Shown here piece by piece: positions 47,872 to 56,812 of a stretch of 64,000 nt of DNA. Origin of the DNA: Comamonas koreensis (lineage in GTDB: Bacteria; Pseudomonadota; Gammaproteobacteria; Burkholderiales; Burkholderiaceae_C); the NCBI RefSeq assembly GCF_021026195.1, contig NZ_JAJNCT010000020.1, positions 270,030 to 334,029 on the forward strand. The letters are read 5' to 3'. The first letter of the stretch is position 1; every line of letters begins with the position of its first letter. Under the pieces are notes generated by a model, which saw only the letters and a program-made list of their open reading frames with translations, searched no databases and was not told the origin of the DNA. A program made the translations under genes and the position numbers.

Positions 47872-48795
47872 ATGAGCGACGTGATGGATATTTTGGCCAA
47901 TGCCTCTTTCTGGGTGGCCGTGCTGCGTACGGCCACGCCGCTGCTGCTGGGCACGCTGGGGGTGCTGCTGTGCGAGCGCGCCGGGGTGCTGAATCTGGGC
48001 ATCGAAGGCATCATGGTGGCCGGTGCCTTTACCGGCTGGCTGACCGTGTACACCGGCCACGGCCTGTGGACGGGTGTGCTGGTGGCCGCGCTCACCGGCG
48101 CGGTGCTGGGCAGCCTGCATGCCTGGCTGACGGTGGGGCTGGCGCTGTCGCAGCACGTATCGGGCCTGGGCATCACCATGCTGGCGACCGCCTTGTCGTA
48201 CTACGGCTACCGGGTGAGCTTTCCCAAGGTGAACACGCCGCCCACGATCACCCCGTTTGAGGCCATGGACTGGCTGCCGATCCCGATTCTGGGCGACCAG
48301 ACCGCCTTGACCTTGCTGGCGCTGCTGCTGGTGCCTTTGCTCGCCTGGGTGCTGTTTCGCACGCCCCTCGGTCTGGCCGTGCGCATGGTCGGCGAGAATC
48401 CGCAGGCCGCAGAAGGGCAGGGCGTGGCCGTGATGGCGGTGCGCAGTGGTGCCATCATTGCGGGCTCGGCGCTGATGGGCGTGGCTGGTGCCTTCTTGAC
48501 CTTGTCGGCCTTCAACGCCTTTTTCTTCAACATGGTCAACGGCCGGGGCTGGATCTGCGTGGCGCTGGTGGTGTTTGCCTCCTGGCGGCCGGGCAAGGCC
48601 CTTCTGGGCGCGCTGCTGTTTGCGTTCTTCGATGCGCTGCAGCTGCGGCTGCAGCAGTCGGGCGATGGCCTCGTGCCTTACCAGTTCTATCTGATGCTGC
48701 CGTACCTGCTGTCGATTCTGGCGCTGGTGCTGGTGGCCCGCAAAGCCGCCTATCCGCAGGCCTTGATGAAACCCTACCGCAAAGGCGAGCGCTGA
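47872..48795 (+). CDS. ABC transporter permease
   Basis: The second membrane subunit, 307 residues, also BPD_transp_2. CERAGVLNLGIEGIMVAGAF near residue 40 and FRTPLGLAVRMVGENPQAAEGQG near residue 175 are diagnostic of the nucleoside-type permease pair. Gap to the first permease is 49 bases. The two are paralogous but not identical in length. Confidence 0.92.
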   Translation: MSDVMDILANASFWVAVLRTATPLLLGTLGVLLCERAGVLNLGIEGIMVAGAFTGWLTVYTGHGLWTGVLVAALTGAVLGSLHAWLTVGLALSQHVSGLGITMLATALSYYGYRVSFPKVNTPPTITPFEAMDWLPIPILGDQTALTLLALLLVPLLAWVLFRTPLGLAVRMVGENPQAAEGQGVAVMAVRSGAIIAGSALMGVAGAFLTLSAFNAFFFNMVNGRGWICVALVVFASWRPGKALLGALLFAFFDALQLRLQQSGDGLVPYQFYLMLPYLLSILALVLVARKAAYPQALMKPYRKGER

Positions 48796-48848
48796 GCCGC
48801 GCTTCGCGCCCCACGATGCAGACCCTGGTCTGCCTACAAGGATAAAAA

Positions 48849-50126
48849 ATGCTTGATTTATTGATTCACAATGCCAGCCTGCCCGATGGCCGCAAGAACA
48901 TGTCGGTGGCTGTGCAGGACGGCAAGATCGCCGAGGTGAGCGAGGGCCTGCAGGCGCCCGCTGCCGAGGTGGTGGATGCCGAGGGCCTGCTGCTGAGCCC
49001 GCCCTTTGTGGACCCGCATTTCCACATGGATGCCACCCTGAGCTACGGCATGCCGCGTGTTAACGAAAGCGGCACCTTGCTCGAAGGCATTGCGCTCTGG
49101 GGCGAACTCAAACCCCAGCTGACGCATGAGGCGCTGGTCGAGCGTGCCTTGGCCTACTGTGACTGGGCGGTGGCGCGCGGCCTGCTGGCCATCCGCAGCC
49201 ATGTGGATACCAGCGACCCCAGCCTGCTGCCGGTCGAAGCCATGCTCGATGTGCAAAAGCGCGTGGCACCGTATATCGATCTGCAGCTGGTGGCCTTTCC
49301 GCAAGATGGCGTGCTGCGGACGCCGGGCGGGCTTGACAACCTCAAGCGCGCGCTGGACCTGGGCGTCGATGTCGTCGGCGGCATTCCGCACTTTGAGCGC
49401 ACCATGGCCGATGGCGCCGAGAGCGTGCGCATTCTCTGCGAGCTGGCGGCCGAGCGCGGCAAGTTGGTGGACATGCACTGCGACGAGTCGGATGACCCGA
49501 TGTCGCGCCATGTCGAGACGCTGGCCTACCACACGCAGCGCCTGGGCCTGCATGGCCGCGTGACCGGCTCGCACCTGACCTCTATGCACAGCATGGACAA
49601 CTACTACGTCAGCAAGCTGATGGCCTTGATGGCCGAGGCGCAGCTGGGCGTTGTCAGCAACCCCTTGATCAACATCACGATCCAGGGCCGCCATGACAGC
49701 TACCCCAAGCGCCGTGGCATGACGCGCGTGCCCGAGCTGATGGCCGCTGGCCTGACCGTTGCCTTTGGCCATGACTGCGTGATGGACCCCTGGTACAGCC
49801 TGGGATCGGGCGATGCGCTGGAGGTGGCGAACATGGGGCTGCATGTGGCGCAGATGACCAGCCGCGCCGGCATGCAGCAATGCTTTGATGCCATCACCCT
49901 GAACCCCGCGCGCTTGCTGGGCCTGCAAGGCTATGGCATTGAAAAGGGCGCCCATGCCGACTTTGTGTTGCTGCATGCCAAGGACCCGGTGGAGGCCTTG
50001 CGCCTGAAGGCCACGCGCCTGGGCGTATGGCGCCGTGGCCAGCGCATTGCCAGCACGCCGGCACCGGTGGCCACGTTGAATGTGCCAGGGCGCCCGGGCA
50101 GCACCACGCTGTTGAGCGCCCGTTAA
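48849..50126 (+). CDS. codA: Cytosine deaminase-like amidohydrolase
   Basis: A 425-residue metal-dependent amidohydrolase. PHFHMDATLSY supplies the HxH metal ligands, HCDESDDP the third His with catalytic Glu, TGSHLTSMHS another ligand, and GHDCVMDPWYSLGSGD the conserved Asp region of CodA. It probably deaminates cytosine or a related base to the uracil analogue. AAGGAT precedes the ATG; it follows the second permease by 53 bases, so import and breakdown are coupled. Other pyrimidine- or triazine-type substrates are possible. Confidence 0.82.
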   Translation: MLDLLIHNASLPDGRKNMSVAVQDGKIAEVSEGLQAPAAEVVDAEGLLLSPPFVDPHFHMDATLSYGMPRVNESGTLLEGIALWGELKPQLTHEALVERALAYCDWAVARGLLAIRSHVDTSDPSLLPVEAMLDVQKRVAPYIDLQLVAFPQDGVLRTPGGLDNLKRALDLGVDVVGGIPHFERTMADGAESVRILCELAAERGKLVDMHCDESDDPMSRHVETLAYHTQRLGLHGRVTGSHLTSMHSMDNYYVSKLMALMAEAQLGVVSNPLINITIQGRHDSYPKRRGMTRVPELMAAGLTVAFGHDCVMDPWYSLGSGDALEVANMGLHVAQMTSRAGMQQCFDAITLNPARLLGLQGYGIEKGAHADFVLLHAKDPVEALRLKATRLGVWRRGQRIASTPAPVATLNVPGRPGSTTLLSAR

Positions 50127-50136
50127 GCACCGCCTT

Positions 50137-51318
50137 TCAGCGCTGTTGCAAGCGCTTGCGGATGGGTTCGAACTCCGGTGTCGCGCTGCGCTTCACCGGG
50201 TCGGGCTGGCCTTTTTCCATCGCATCCCAGTAGCGCCAATGCACCTTGGCCTGGCCCAGTTCGTAATCCATCGCATCCCAGGCATCTTCGCGAAAGCTGT
50301 AGAAGGCCCAGTGGTAGCGCTTGTCCTCGGCGTAGGACAGTACATCGTCCAGGTACTGGCTGCAGCTGTCGAGCATGCGCACGCAGCCAAACTCGCCCAT
50401 GACGATCTGCTCCGGCGGGATCGACAAGGCGCGCGCCCAGCTGTTGACGGCATCCAGGTACTGGGCCACGCGCTCATTGTTCCAGGTCTGGGTATTGCCG
50501 GCAAAAGGCACCTCGCCCGGGTAGCGGTAGGGCTGCTTGCGCTTCAGGTTGGGGCCGCTGGTGGCCTGGTAAGGCTCGTACATGTGAAAGCTGTACAGCA
50601 CCCGTTTGTCTTCTAGCGCTTCAGGCCAGTAGGCAAAGGCATCGGCCGCGCCATACCAGCCGGCATCCACCATGATGGGCATATCCGGGTCGACCGCACG
50701 GATCTGGGCCACCAGGTAGCGGTAGAAAGCCGGCAGGTCGCGCGGACCGCCCTTGGCCTTGGCATACCAGGCCTGCATTTCCGCTTGGCTGGCGTGCTCG
50801 GGCAGGCCGCCTTGTTTCTCGGGTGCGGGTTCGTTGATCAGGTTATAGGCCGCTATGCCGGGCGTGTCTTTCAAGGCGCGGGCGAGGTCTTGCCAAAACT
50901 GGCCTGCCGCCTTCCAGTGCGCCTTGTCCTGCCAGATGCGGTCGTCAAACTTCCCCTGGTTGTTTTGCGACCAGCGCGACAGCGGCAGCGACAGCGGCGC
51001 AATCACCACCTTCAAACCAGCCGCATCGGCCTTGGCCACCGAGGCTTTCAAGGTGGCCAGATCCACGGCGGACAGGCGCTGGTAATCATCGGCATTGCCC
51101 ATCAGGAAGTCACGCTGCTCGGGCTTCCATTTGTCATACGACAGCCGCACCCAGCTGGCGCCATAGCTGCGCAGCGCTTCGTAGTAGCTGGCATCCGGCG
51201 GCAGGCGGTTGAAGCTGTTGCCACCCCGTTGGGTGTGGGTCCAAAAGGTTGCCAGGTCGGCCGCTTGCACGGGTGCAGACAGGGCCAGAGCGAGGCTGAT
51301 GACAGAGAGCTTCAACAT
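50137..51318 (-). CDS. Secreted glycoside hydrolase family 5 protein
   Basis: A 393-residue exported hydrolase with signal peptide ISLALALSAPVQA. The TIM-barrel catalytic pair is the acid/base E163 in LINEPAPE and the nucleophile E309 in GEFGCVRML; VRLSYDKW and YSFHMYEPY are other GH5 strands. It may act on beta-glucans, cellulose oligomers or mannans; the glycan is not predictable. It is convergent with codA, just 10 bases away. The start at 51318 is chosen for the signal peptide. Confidence 0.85.
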   Translation of the reverse strand: MLKLSVISLALALSAPVQAADLATFWTHTQRGGNSFNRLPPDASYYEALRSYGASWVRLSYDKWKPEQRDFLMGNADDYQRLSAVDLATLKASVAKADAAGLKVVIAPLSLPLSRWSQNNQGKFDDRIWQDKAHWKAAGQFWQDLARALKDTPGIAAYNLINEPAPEKQGGLPEHASQAEMQAWYAKAKGGPRDLPAFYRYLVAQIRAVDPDMPIMVDAGWYGAADAFAYWPEALEDKRVLYSFHMYEPYQATSGPNLKRKQPYRYPGEVPFAGNTQTWNNERVAQYLDAVNSWARALSIPPEQIVMGEFGCVRMLDSCSQYLDDVLSYAEDKRYHWAFYSFREDAWDAMDYELGQAKVHWRYWDAMEKGQPDPVKRSATPEFEPIRKRLQQR

Positions 51319-51601
51319 TGAGATAGGGCGGTCAAGACAGTCAACTTGAGGTGCGGCGATACTATCACTGGTTTCGGCGTGATTGATTTCTGTTTGCAAC
51401 TGGATATGGCACCGCTTTTACCCGCTTTCCGAGACATCCGGCACCAGCCATTACCTTGCGCTTGCTCACACAAATGGTTAGCAATCTCGTTGGTGGTGAA
51501 AAAGCGGGAGCAAAGCTTGCCAGCTTTAGTCGCTGGCATGGACCAGCGTTGAGGCCTTGCAATGGGTTTAACTCGCAGCTGAACCTGATGTAAGCGCCTA
51601 G

Positions 51602-52216
51602 CTAGGTCAGCGTGTGCGGATATCCGATTTCATCGGCATCTGCGCGAACTGCATGGAGATCAGCCTGTTGGTCGAGCAAAAATACAAGCTGCGGTGACAA
51701 AGTCTGATGGGCAAAGATCGCTGACACTGCCTCCAGGTTCACGGGAATATCGTAGTAGCCCTCCGCCCATTCCTTGTACCCTGGCGCTCCATGGGTAAGC
51801 TGCAACACCATCTGGGTCGCGCCGTCGTCACCGGAAAAGCCTGCCACCTTGTTCCAGGTTTTGTCATGGTGCGTGCGCCACAGACAAAATGTCGCGTGCT
51901 GCATGGAGAACGCAGGTTCATTCAAAAATTCGGAGAAATCTCTCGGGACCTGTCGCTGAATTTCTGAGAGAAACGACGAATCGCCCGCCAGTTCATGCGC
52001 GAACCCTTTCATGGCAGCACCCGCGTCATCGAACAAGATAAACCACTCGTCGCCGCTGCCATCGCGCATGGACGCCATCTTTTGGCCGCTAGCCCAGCCG
52101 CTGTTGAAGCTGAAGTTCCGATATTCCCAATCAGGGCTGAGGATTGCATCCAGCATAGCGAGCGACTGCGCGGTGCGTTGGAGATCAGCAATCGGTGGCA
52201 GCAAATTTTCGGGCAT
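51602..52216 (-). CDS. Uncharacterised protein of lower GC
   Basis: A 204-residue cytoplasmic protein that I recognise only as a conserved hypothetical. It starts MPENLLPPIADLQRTAQ and is rich in aromatic residues and Asp (SPDWEYRNFSFNSGW, SGDEWFILFDDAG, FSMQHATFCLWRT), ending DEIGYPHTLT. The DEWFILFD strand and overall composition recall immunity-type or SMI1-like folds, but that is a guess. Local base composition is lower than its neighbours (30 of 60 G+C at 51661-51720). It is flanked by unrelated genes and may be an acquired single gene. Confidence 0.7.
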   Translation of the reverse strand: MPENLLPPIADLQRTAQSLAMLDAILSPDWEYRNFSFNSGWASGQKMASMRDGSGDEWFILFDDAGAAMKGFAHELAGDSSFLSEIQRQVPRDFSEFLNEPAFSMQHATFCLWRTHHDKTWNKVAGFSGDDGATQMVLQLTHGAPGYKEWAEGYYDIPVNLEAVSAIFAHQTLSPQLVFLLDQQADLHAVRADADEIGYPHTLT

Positions 52217-52339
52217 AGGTAAAAAATCCGTATTCTGGCTTTGATGTAGGAATGCTGTTTAGTCGCCATATCTGGACAGCCAACTTCCGACTTCTTGGTC
52301 TATGCGCATTCCCTGTCCAAGAAGTCTGGGGTCTAAAGC

Positions 52340-53305
52340 CTACCCCTCCCGGTGCAAAAACTGCTTTCTATAGCTGGCCGGCGAAATCGAAAACATCCGT
52401 GTGAACTGCAGGCGAAATGACACGGTGGAGCCAAAGCCTGCCGTCTCTGCCACCTGGTCGATGGAGCCATCGCCGCGCTCCAGCAGGCGCTGGGCGACGG
52501 CCAGGCGTTGGTGCAGCAGCCATTGCACGATGGTGGCGCCGGTCTTGCGTTTGAAATGGCGGCTGAAGTTGCGCGGGCTCATATGGGCTTTCTGGGCCAA
52601 TTGCTCGACATTGATGGGCTCGTTCAGATGGGCCATGGCCCAGTCCAGCGCGGCAGAGACGGCATCCGGGCGCTCGGTTTCGGACAACGGCATCTCGATG
52701 TACTGCGACTGGTTGCCGTGGCGGTGGGGCGCAACGACCAGGCGGCGCGCCACACGGTTGGCGATTTCTGCGCCATGGTCCAGCCGGATCAGGTGCAGGC
52801 AGCAGTCAATGGCGGCAGCCGTGCCGGCCGAGGTGGTGATATTGCCGTCGTCGGTGTAGAGCGCATGGCGGTCGAGCTTGACGTCGGGGTGGTCCTTGGC
52901 GAAATCATCGGCCCAGGCCCAGTGTGTGGAGGCCGAGCGGCCTTGCAGCAGCCCGGCTTGGGCCAGCACAAAGGTGCCCAGACACAGACCTACGACCCGC
53001 GCGCCACGCGCATGGGCTTGCTGCAGCGCGGCCAGCATAGCGGCGGAGGGCTGCGCATCCGGTGAACTCCAGGACGGAATGATGACCGTATCAGCCTGCT
53101 CCAACGCTGCCAGGTCGTGCTCAACTTGAATCGCGAATCCGGACAGGGTGGACACAGCGCCAGGGCGCTCAGCGCAGACCTGGAGCGCATAGCGCGGTGC
53201 GCCCAGACGCAGCAAATCGTCCCCGAACACGATGCAGGGGACGGACAAATGGAAGGGGCTGATCCCGTCGTAGGCAATCACAGCAATCGTGTGCATGGCA
53301 TTCAA
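52340..53305 (-). CDS. GlxA-type transcriptional regulator (DJ-1/PfpI + AraC)
   Basis: A 321-residue regulator. The N-terminal domain is DJ-1/PfpI-like with the elbow GLCLGTFVLAQAG; the C-terminal AraC domain has two helix-turn-helix units (QLAQKAHMSPRNFSRHFKR and IDQVAETAGFGSTVSFRLQF). It probably senses a small metabolite. It is divergent from the cupin gene (158-base spacer), a likely target. ATGs at 53305 and 53296 are both possible. Confidence 0.88.
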   Translation of the reverse strand: MNAMHTIAVIAYDGISPFHLSVPCIVFGDDLLRLGAPRYALQVCAERPGAVSTLSGFAIQVEHDLAALEQADTVIIPSWSSPDAQPSAAMLAALQQAHARGARVVGLCLGTFVLAQAGLLQGRSASTHWAWADDFAKDHPDVKLDRHALYTDDGNITTSAGTAAAIDCCLHLIRLDHGAEIANRVARRLVVAPHRHGNQSQYIEMPLSETERPDAVSAALDWAMAHLNEPINVEQLAQKAHMSPRNFSRHFKRKTGATIVQWLLHQRLAVAQRLLERGDGSIDQVAETAGFGSTVSFRLQFTRMFSISPASYRKQFLHREG

Positions 53306-53463
53306 AAGGTGGATTTGGCCGGATCTTATCGCATCTTGTCTATTTGGCTACTTTTGCATTTTCTGCAGATCAACAGAATAGAGCCATCGATTCAGGCAAA
53401 CAGAAAGCCATTACTAGTCGGAATCGAAAAGCTTATTCAATCGTTTGATACTAGGAGTTAATG

Positions 53464-53886
53464 ATGAAGTTATCCGTTGCTGCCGCCGTTCTGGCCACCT
53501 CTTCGCTGATTGCATGCGCCGCTGGCGCTGCGGATGGTCTGGTCTCTGTTCCTGTGTCCCAGCTCAAGTGGACCGAGTTGGCCGGCTCGGGTGGCATCAA
53601 GTACGCCAATGTGCGGGGCGATCTGACGGGCCAGAACCCTTATGAAGCCTTTGTGCTGTTCCCCGCTGGCCGCGACAACCCCACCCACCACCACAGCAAG
53701 TCGCTGCCCACGGTTGTCATCCAGGGAACGTTTTATGCTGTTATCGACGGCAAGCGCACCGAATACCCTGCAGGTTCTTTCTATGATCTTCCTGCCGGCA
53801 AGACCCATGAGAGTGGTTGTGTGGCGGGCATGGATTGCTTGCTGTTCCAATACCAGAGCAGCGGTTTTGATTTTGTGACCAAATAA
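53464..53886 (+). CDS. Secreted cupin-domain protein
   Basis: About 140 residues with a signal peptide (VLATSSLIACAAGAADG) and a cupin barrel. The metal-binding stretch is NPTHHHSKSLPTVVIQGTFY (H-rich) and KTHESGCVAG. The cysteine in the signal region (IACAAG) could make it a lipoprotein. AGGAG at 53453-53457 suits the ATG at 53464 better than the one at 53461. Function unknown; members may bind a phenolic or quorum-type ligand. Confidence 0.82.
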   Translation: MKLSVAAAVLATSSLIACAAGAADGLVSVPVSQLKWTELAGSGGIKYANVRGDLTGQNPYEAFVLFPAGRDNPTHHHSKSLPTVVIQGTFYAVIDGKRTEYPAGSFYDLPAGKTHESGCVAGMDCLLFQYQSSGFDFVTK

Positions 53887-53955
53887 TCTGATTGCTTAGA
53901 TTAATGGTTGGATGTATGGAGCGTTTGAGGTTTTAGTTCCCAACCATCCATCCAT

Positions 53956-53987
53956 AAAAAATGGCAGCCTAGGCTGCCATTTTTTTG
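53956..53987. terminator. Bidirectional terminator between cupin and yggX
   Basis: ATGGCAGCC-TA-GGCTGCCAT is flanked by A-run on the left and T-run on the right, so it acts on both strands. Confidence 0.93.
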
Positions 53988-54030
53988 TGCCTAGGGCTTG
54001 TCCCGGGCTTGTACTTTTATAGGTCTGGAA

Positions 54031-54306
54031 TCAATCCGCCGTAGGCGGCACGTAGCCGGCGGCGGCATCGGCGCCTTCGCCGAAGAAATGGTTTTCCATC
54101 TGACGCGCCAGGTACTGGCGGGCGCGCTGGTCGGCCAGGTTCAGGCGGTTTTCATTGACCAGCATGGTCTGGTGCTTGAGCCAGCCAGCCCAGGCTTCCT
54201 TGCTGACGTTTTCCCAGAGGCGCTTGCCCAGCTCACCAGGGTAGGGGGGAAAGTCGAGGCCCTCGGCTTCTTTGTGCAGTTTGACGCAGTTGACCATACG
54301 TGCCAT
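54031..54306 (-). CDS. yggX: Fe(II)-trafficking/oxidative damage protection protein YggX
   Basis: A 91-residue protein linked to iron handling and repair of Fe-S clusters under oxidative stress. The family line is clear: [21 protein letters not shown], then [19 protein letters not shown] and [22 protein letters not shown] lies ahead. It is encoded opposite to the cupin gene. Confidence 0.95.
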   Translation of the reverse strand: MARMVNCVKLHKEAEGLDFPPYPGELGKRLWENVSKEAWAGWLKHQTMLVNENRLNLADQRARQYLARQMENHFFGEGADAAAGYVPPTAD

Positions 54307-54529
54307 GGGAGATGCTTCCTTCGTTGGGTTGACGCTGTTGCACTGGCAGGGTGCTCGCCCGGTGCTGCCGCAATCTGCTGGCGATTGCCAAGCTATGCCT
54401 GCTTTGCCCGCACCCGCCCAGGGTTGGAGTGCTGGCGTGCCTCCTGCCTTGCCAGAACCGAAACCGTTCCCGGCAGATGCGCTTCCGCGTCTTGTTAATA
54501 AGTTTCAGTCATAAAAAACTGAATTAATA
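54307..54529. other. Spacer between yggX and sbp
   Basis: A non-coding stretch upstream of the sbp promoter. TTCAGT (54504-54509) and ACTGAA (54518-54523) form a small dyad in AT-rich DNA, close to the shared sulfur element, possibly an extra half-site. Nothing coding is supported. Confidence 0.4.
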
Positions 54530-54563
54530 GTAGTTTGAGTTTTTATGGAGGCATTTCAGAATG
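54530..54563 (+). promoter_or_regulatory. Putative sbp promoter with shared sulfur element
   Basis: GTAGTTTGAGTTTTTAT at 54530-54546 matches the cysI upstream element at 16 of 17 positions. Its TTGAGT (54536-54541) lies 16 bases before CAGAAT (54558-54563), the same spacing as at cysI. I infer a CysB-type controlled promoter. Confidence 0.55.
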
Positions 54564-54603
54564 CGTTCAGGCCTCAAGCCCTACGACTTTTGCCATTCTG
54601 AAA
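54554..54603 (+). promoter_or_regulatory. Long-loop inverted repeat ahead of sbp
   Basis: TTTCAGAATG (54554-54563) and CATTCTGAAA (54594-54603) are perfect 10-base complements with a 30-base loop. The right arm contains GAAAG near the sbp ATG (54611), so pairing in RNA could hide the weak ribosome site, or the DNA repeat could be an operator over the -10 region. Confidence 0.45.
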
Positions 54604-54610
54604 GTGTTCC

Positions 54611-55657
54611 ATGCAACAACGCCGCCACTTTATCAAGTTTCCGATAGCCGCAGCCGCAGTCGCGTCTCTGATGGCGCTAGCACCGGCCGTTTTTAGCGGC
54701 GCAGCCCATGCCCAGGCACCTGCACCGGTGACCTTGCTCAATGTCTCTTACGATCCGACCCGTGAGCTGTACAACCAGTTCAACCAGGCTTTTGCCAAGC
54801 ACTGGAAGGAGACGACCGGCCAGACCGTGACCATCAAGCAGTCGCATGGCGGCTCCGGCAAGCAAGGGCGCGCGATCATTGACGGCATCGAGGCCGACGT
54901 GGCAACGCTGGCGTTGGCTGGCGACATCGACGCACTGCACAAATATGGCCAGCTGGTGCCCGCCGATTGGCAAAAGCGCTTGCCGCTGAACAGCGCGCCT
55001 TACACCTCGACCATTGTGTTCCTGGTCAAGAAGGGCAACCCCAAGGGCATCAAGGACTGGGGCGATCTGATCAAGCCCGATGTGAAGGTGATCACCCCCA
55101 ACCCCAAGACCAGTGGCGGCGCGCGCTGGAACTACCTGGCTGCCTGGGAGTTTGGCAAGCGCAACTATGGCGGCGAGGCCGGTGCCAAGGACTACATCAC
55201 CAAGCTGTTCAAGAATGTGCCGATTCTCGACACCGGCGCGCGCGGCTCGACGGTGACCTTTGTGCAACGCGGCCAGGGCGACGTGTTGCTGGCCTGGGAA
55301 AACGAAGCCTACCTGGCATTGAAGGAGTTTGGTCCCGAGAAGTTCGAGATCGTGACGCCTTCGCTGTCGATCCTCGCAGAGCCCACGGTGACCGTGGTGG
55401 ACAAGGTCGTGGACAAGCGCGGCACCCGCAAGATCGCCGATGCCTACCTGCAGTACCTGTACTCGGATGAAGGCCAGGACATTGCCGGCCGCAACTTCTA
55501 CCGCCCCACGGCCGAAGCGGCCAAGGCCAAATACGCCAGCCAGTTCGCCAACCTGAAGCTTTTCACCATCGATGACGCTTTCGGCGGCTGGACCAAGGCA
55601 GATGCTGCGCACTTTGCCGACGGCGGCAGCTTTGACCAGATCTACACCAAGAAATAA
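54611..55657 (+). CDS. sbp: Sulfate-binding periplasmic protein
   Basis: A 348-residue receptor for sulfate or thiosulfate ABC import. [18 protein letters not shown] and [16 protein letters not shown] are ligand-binding segments; [17 protein letters not shown] is the family signature. The signal peptide QRRHFIKF is Tat-like. No cysT, cysW or cysA gene adjoins it, so the permease and ATPase must be elsewhere. It is followed after 62 bases by a CysB-family regulator. Confidence 0.93.
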   Translation: MQQRRHFIKFPIAAAAVASLMALAPAVFSGAAHAQAPAPVTLLNVSYDPTRELYNQFNQAFAKHWKETTGQTVTIKQSHGGSGKQGRAIIDGIEADVATLALAGDIDALHKYGQLVPADWQKRLPLNSAPYTSTIVFLVKKGNPKGIKDWGDLIKPDVKVITPNPKTSGGARWNYLAAWEFGKRNYGGEAGAKDYITKLFKNVPILDTGARGSTVTFVQRGQGDVLLAWENEAYLALKEFGPEKFEIVTPSLSILAEPTVTVVDKVVDKRGTRKIADAYLQYLYSDEGQDIAGRNFYRPTAEAAKAKYASQFANLKLFTIDDAFGGWTKADAAHFADGGSFDQIYTKK

Positions 55658-55719
55658 GCAAGGACGCTGAACAAGCCGCCGGGTACCCCCTGGTGGCTTG
55701 GTCCAAAAAGGTGAATGTT

Positions 55720-56700
55720 ATGAATTTTCAGCAACTGCGGGCCGTGCGTGAGGCCGCCCGCAATGGCTACAACCTGACCGAGGTGGCACATGTGCTCTAC
55801 ACCTCGCAGCCAGGCGTGAGCCGCCAGATCCGCGAACTGGAAGACGAGCTGGGCGTGGACATCTTCATCCGCGCCGGCAAGCGCCTGACCGGGCTGACCC
55901 CGCCGGGCGAAGCCATTTTGCCGATCGTGGACCGCTTGCTGCTGGAGTCTGAAAACCTGCGCCGTGCCGGTGCCGATTTCCATGCCAGCCGCAGCGGCCA
56001 GCTGAGCATTGCCGCCACCCACTCGCAGGCGCGCTATGCACTGCCGCTGGTGGTGCGCGATTTTCGCGAGCAGTTTCCCGACGTGGCCCTGCACCTGCAC
56101 CAGGGCTCACCGCGCCAGGTGGCCGAGATGCTGCTGAGCGGCGCGGCCGATATCGGCGTGGCCACCGAGGCCTTGACCGGCTATGCGAGCCTGGCCACCT
56201 TGCCGGGCTACCGCTGGACCCACTCGGTCGTCGTGCCGCCTGGCCACCCCTTGCTGGCCCAGCAGGAATCCGGCCGCCCGCTGACCCTGCAGTCGCTGGT
56301 GCGTTTTCCGATCATCACCTACGAACAGGGCTACACCGGCCGTTCGCACATCGATGAATCCTTTGCTGCGGCCGAGGTGACGCCCAATGTGGTGCTGACT
56401 GCGATGGACGCCGACGTGATCAAGACCTATGTCGAGCTGGGCATGGGCATTGGCATCGTGGCCTCGATCGCCTTTGACGAGGAGCGCGACCGCAACCTGC
56501 GCGCCATCGATGCGGGGCATTTGTTCAAGGTCAACACCACCCGCATTGCACTGCGCAAGGGGGTGTGGCTGCGCGCCTATGCGCTGCAGTTCATCGAAAG
56601 CTTTGTGCCAACCTTGAAGCGCGAGGTGGTGTTGCAGGCCGTCTCTGCCACGGCGCCCGACGAGCCGGCAGCCGCTGCTACAGCGCAGAAAGCCGCTTGA
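55720..56700 (+). CDS. cysB: CysB/Cbl-family LysR regulator of sulfur genes
   Basis: A 326-residue LysR-type regulator closest to CysB/Cbl. The helix-turn-helix is NLTEVAHVLYTSQPGVSRQI, followed by ELEDELGVDIFIRAGKRLTGLT, and the effector domain includes TYEQGYTGRSHID and MDADVIKTYVELGMGIGI, where inducers such as N-acetylserine bind in CysB. A C-terminal Ala-rich tail is extra. It is downstream of sbp and may control both sbp and cysI. CysB versus Cbl or SsuR is not resolved. Confidence 0.85.
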   Translation: MNFQQLRAVREAARNGYNLTEVAHVLYTSQPGVSRQIRELEDELGVDIFIRAGKRLTGLTPPGEAILPIVDRLLLESENLRRAGADFHASRSGQLSIAATHSQARYALPLVVRDFREQFPDVALHLHQGSPRQVAEMLLSGAADIGVATEALTGYASLATLPGYRWTHSVVVPPGHPLLAQQESGRPLTLQSLVRFPIITYEQGYTGRSHIDESFAAAEVTPNVVLTAMDADVIKTYVELGMGIGIVASIAFDEERDRNLRAIDAGHLFKVNTTRIALRKGVWLRAYALQFIESFVPTLKREVVLQAVSATAPDEPAAAATAQKAA

Positions 56701-56812
56701 GCGGCTGGCACTGACACTGCGACTGGATCCAGGCTGACAAGAATAGAAACAAAGTTTTCAATAAGCGCAGGCTATGATGCACGTTTTTAACGTGTAGATG
56801 AGGAGATAGCGA

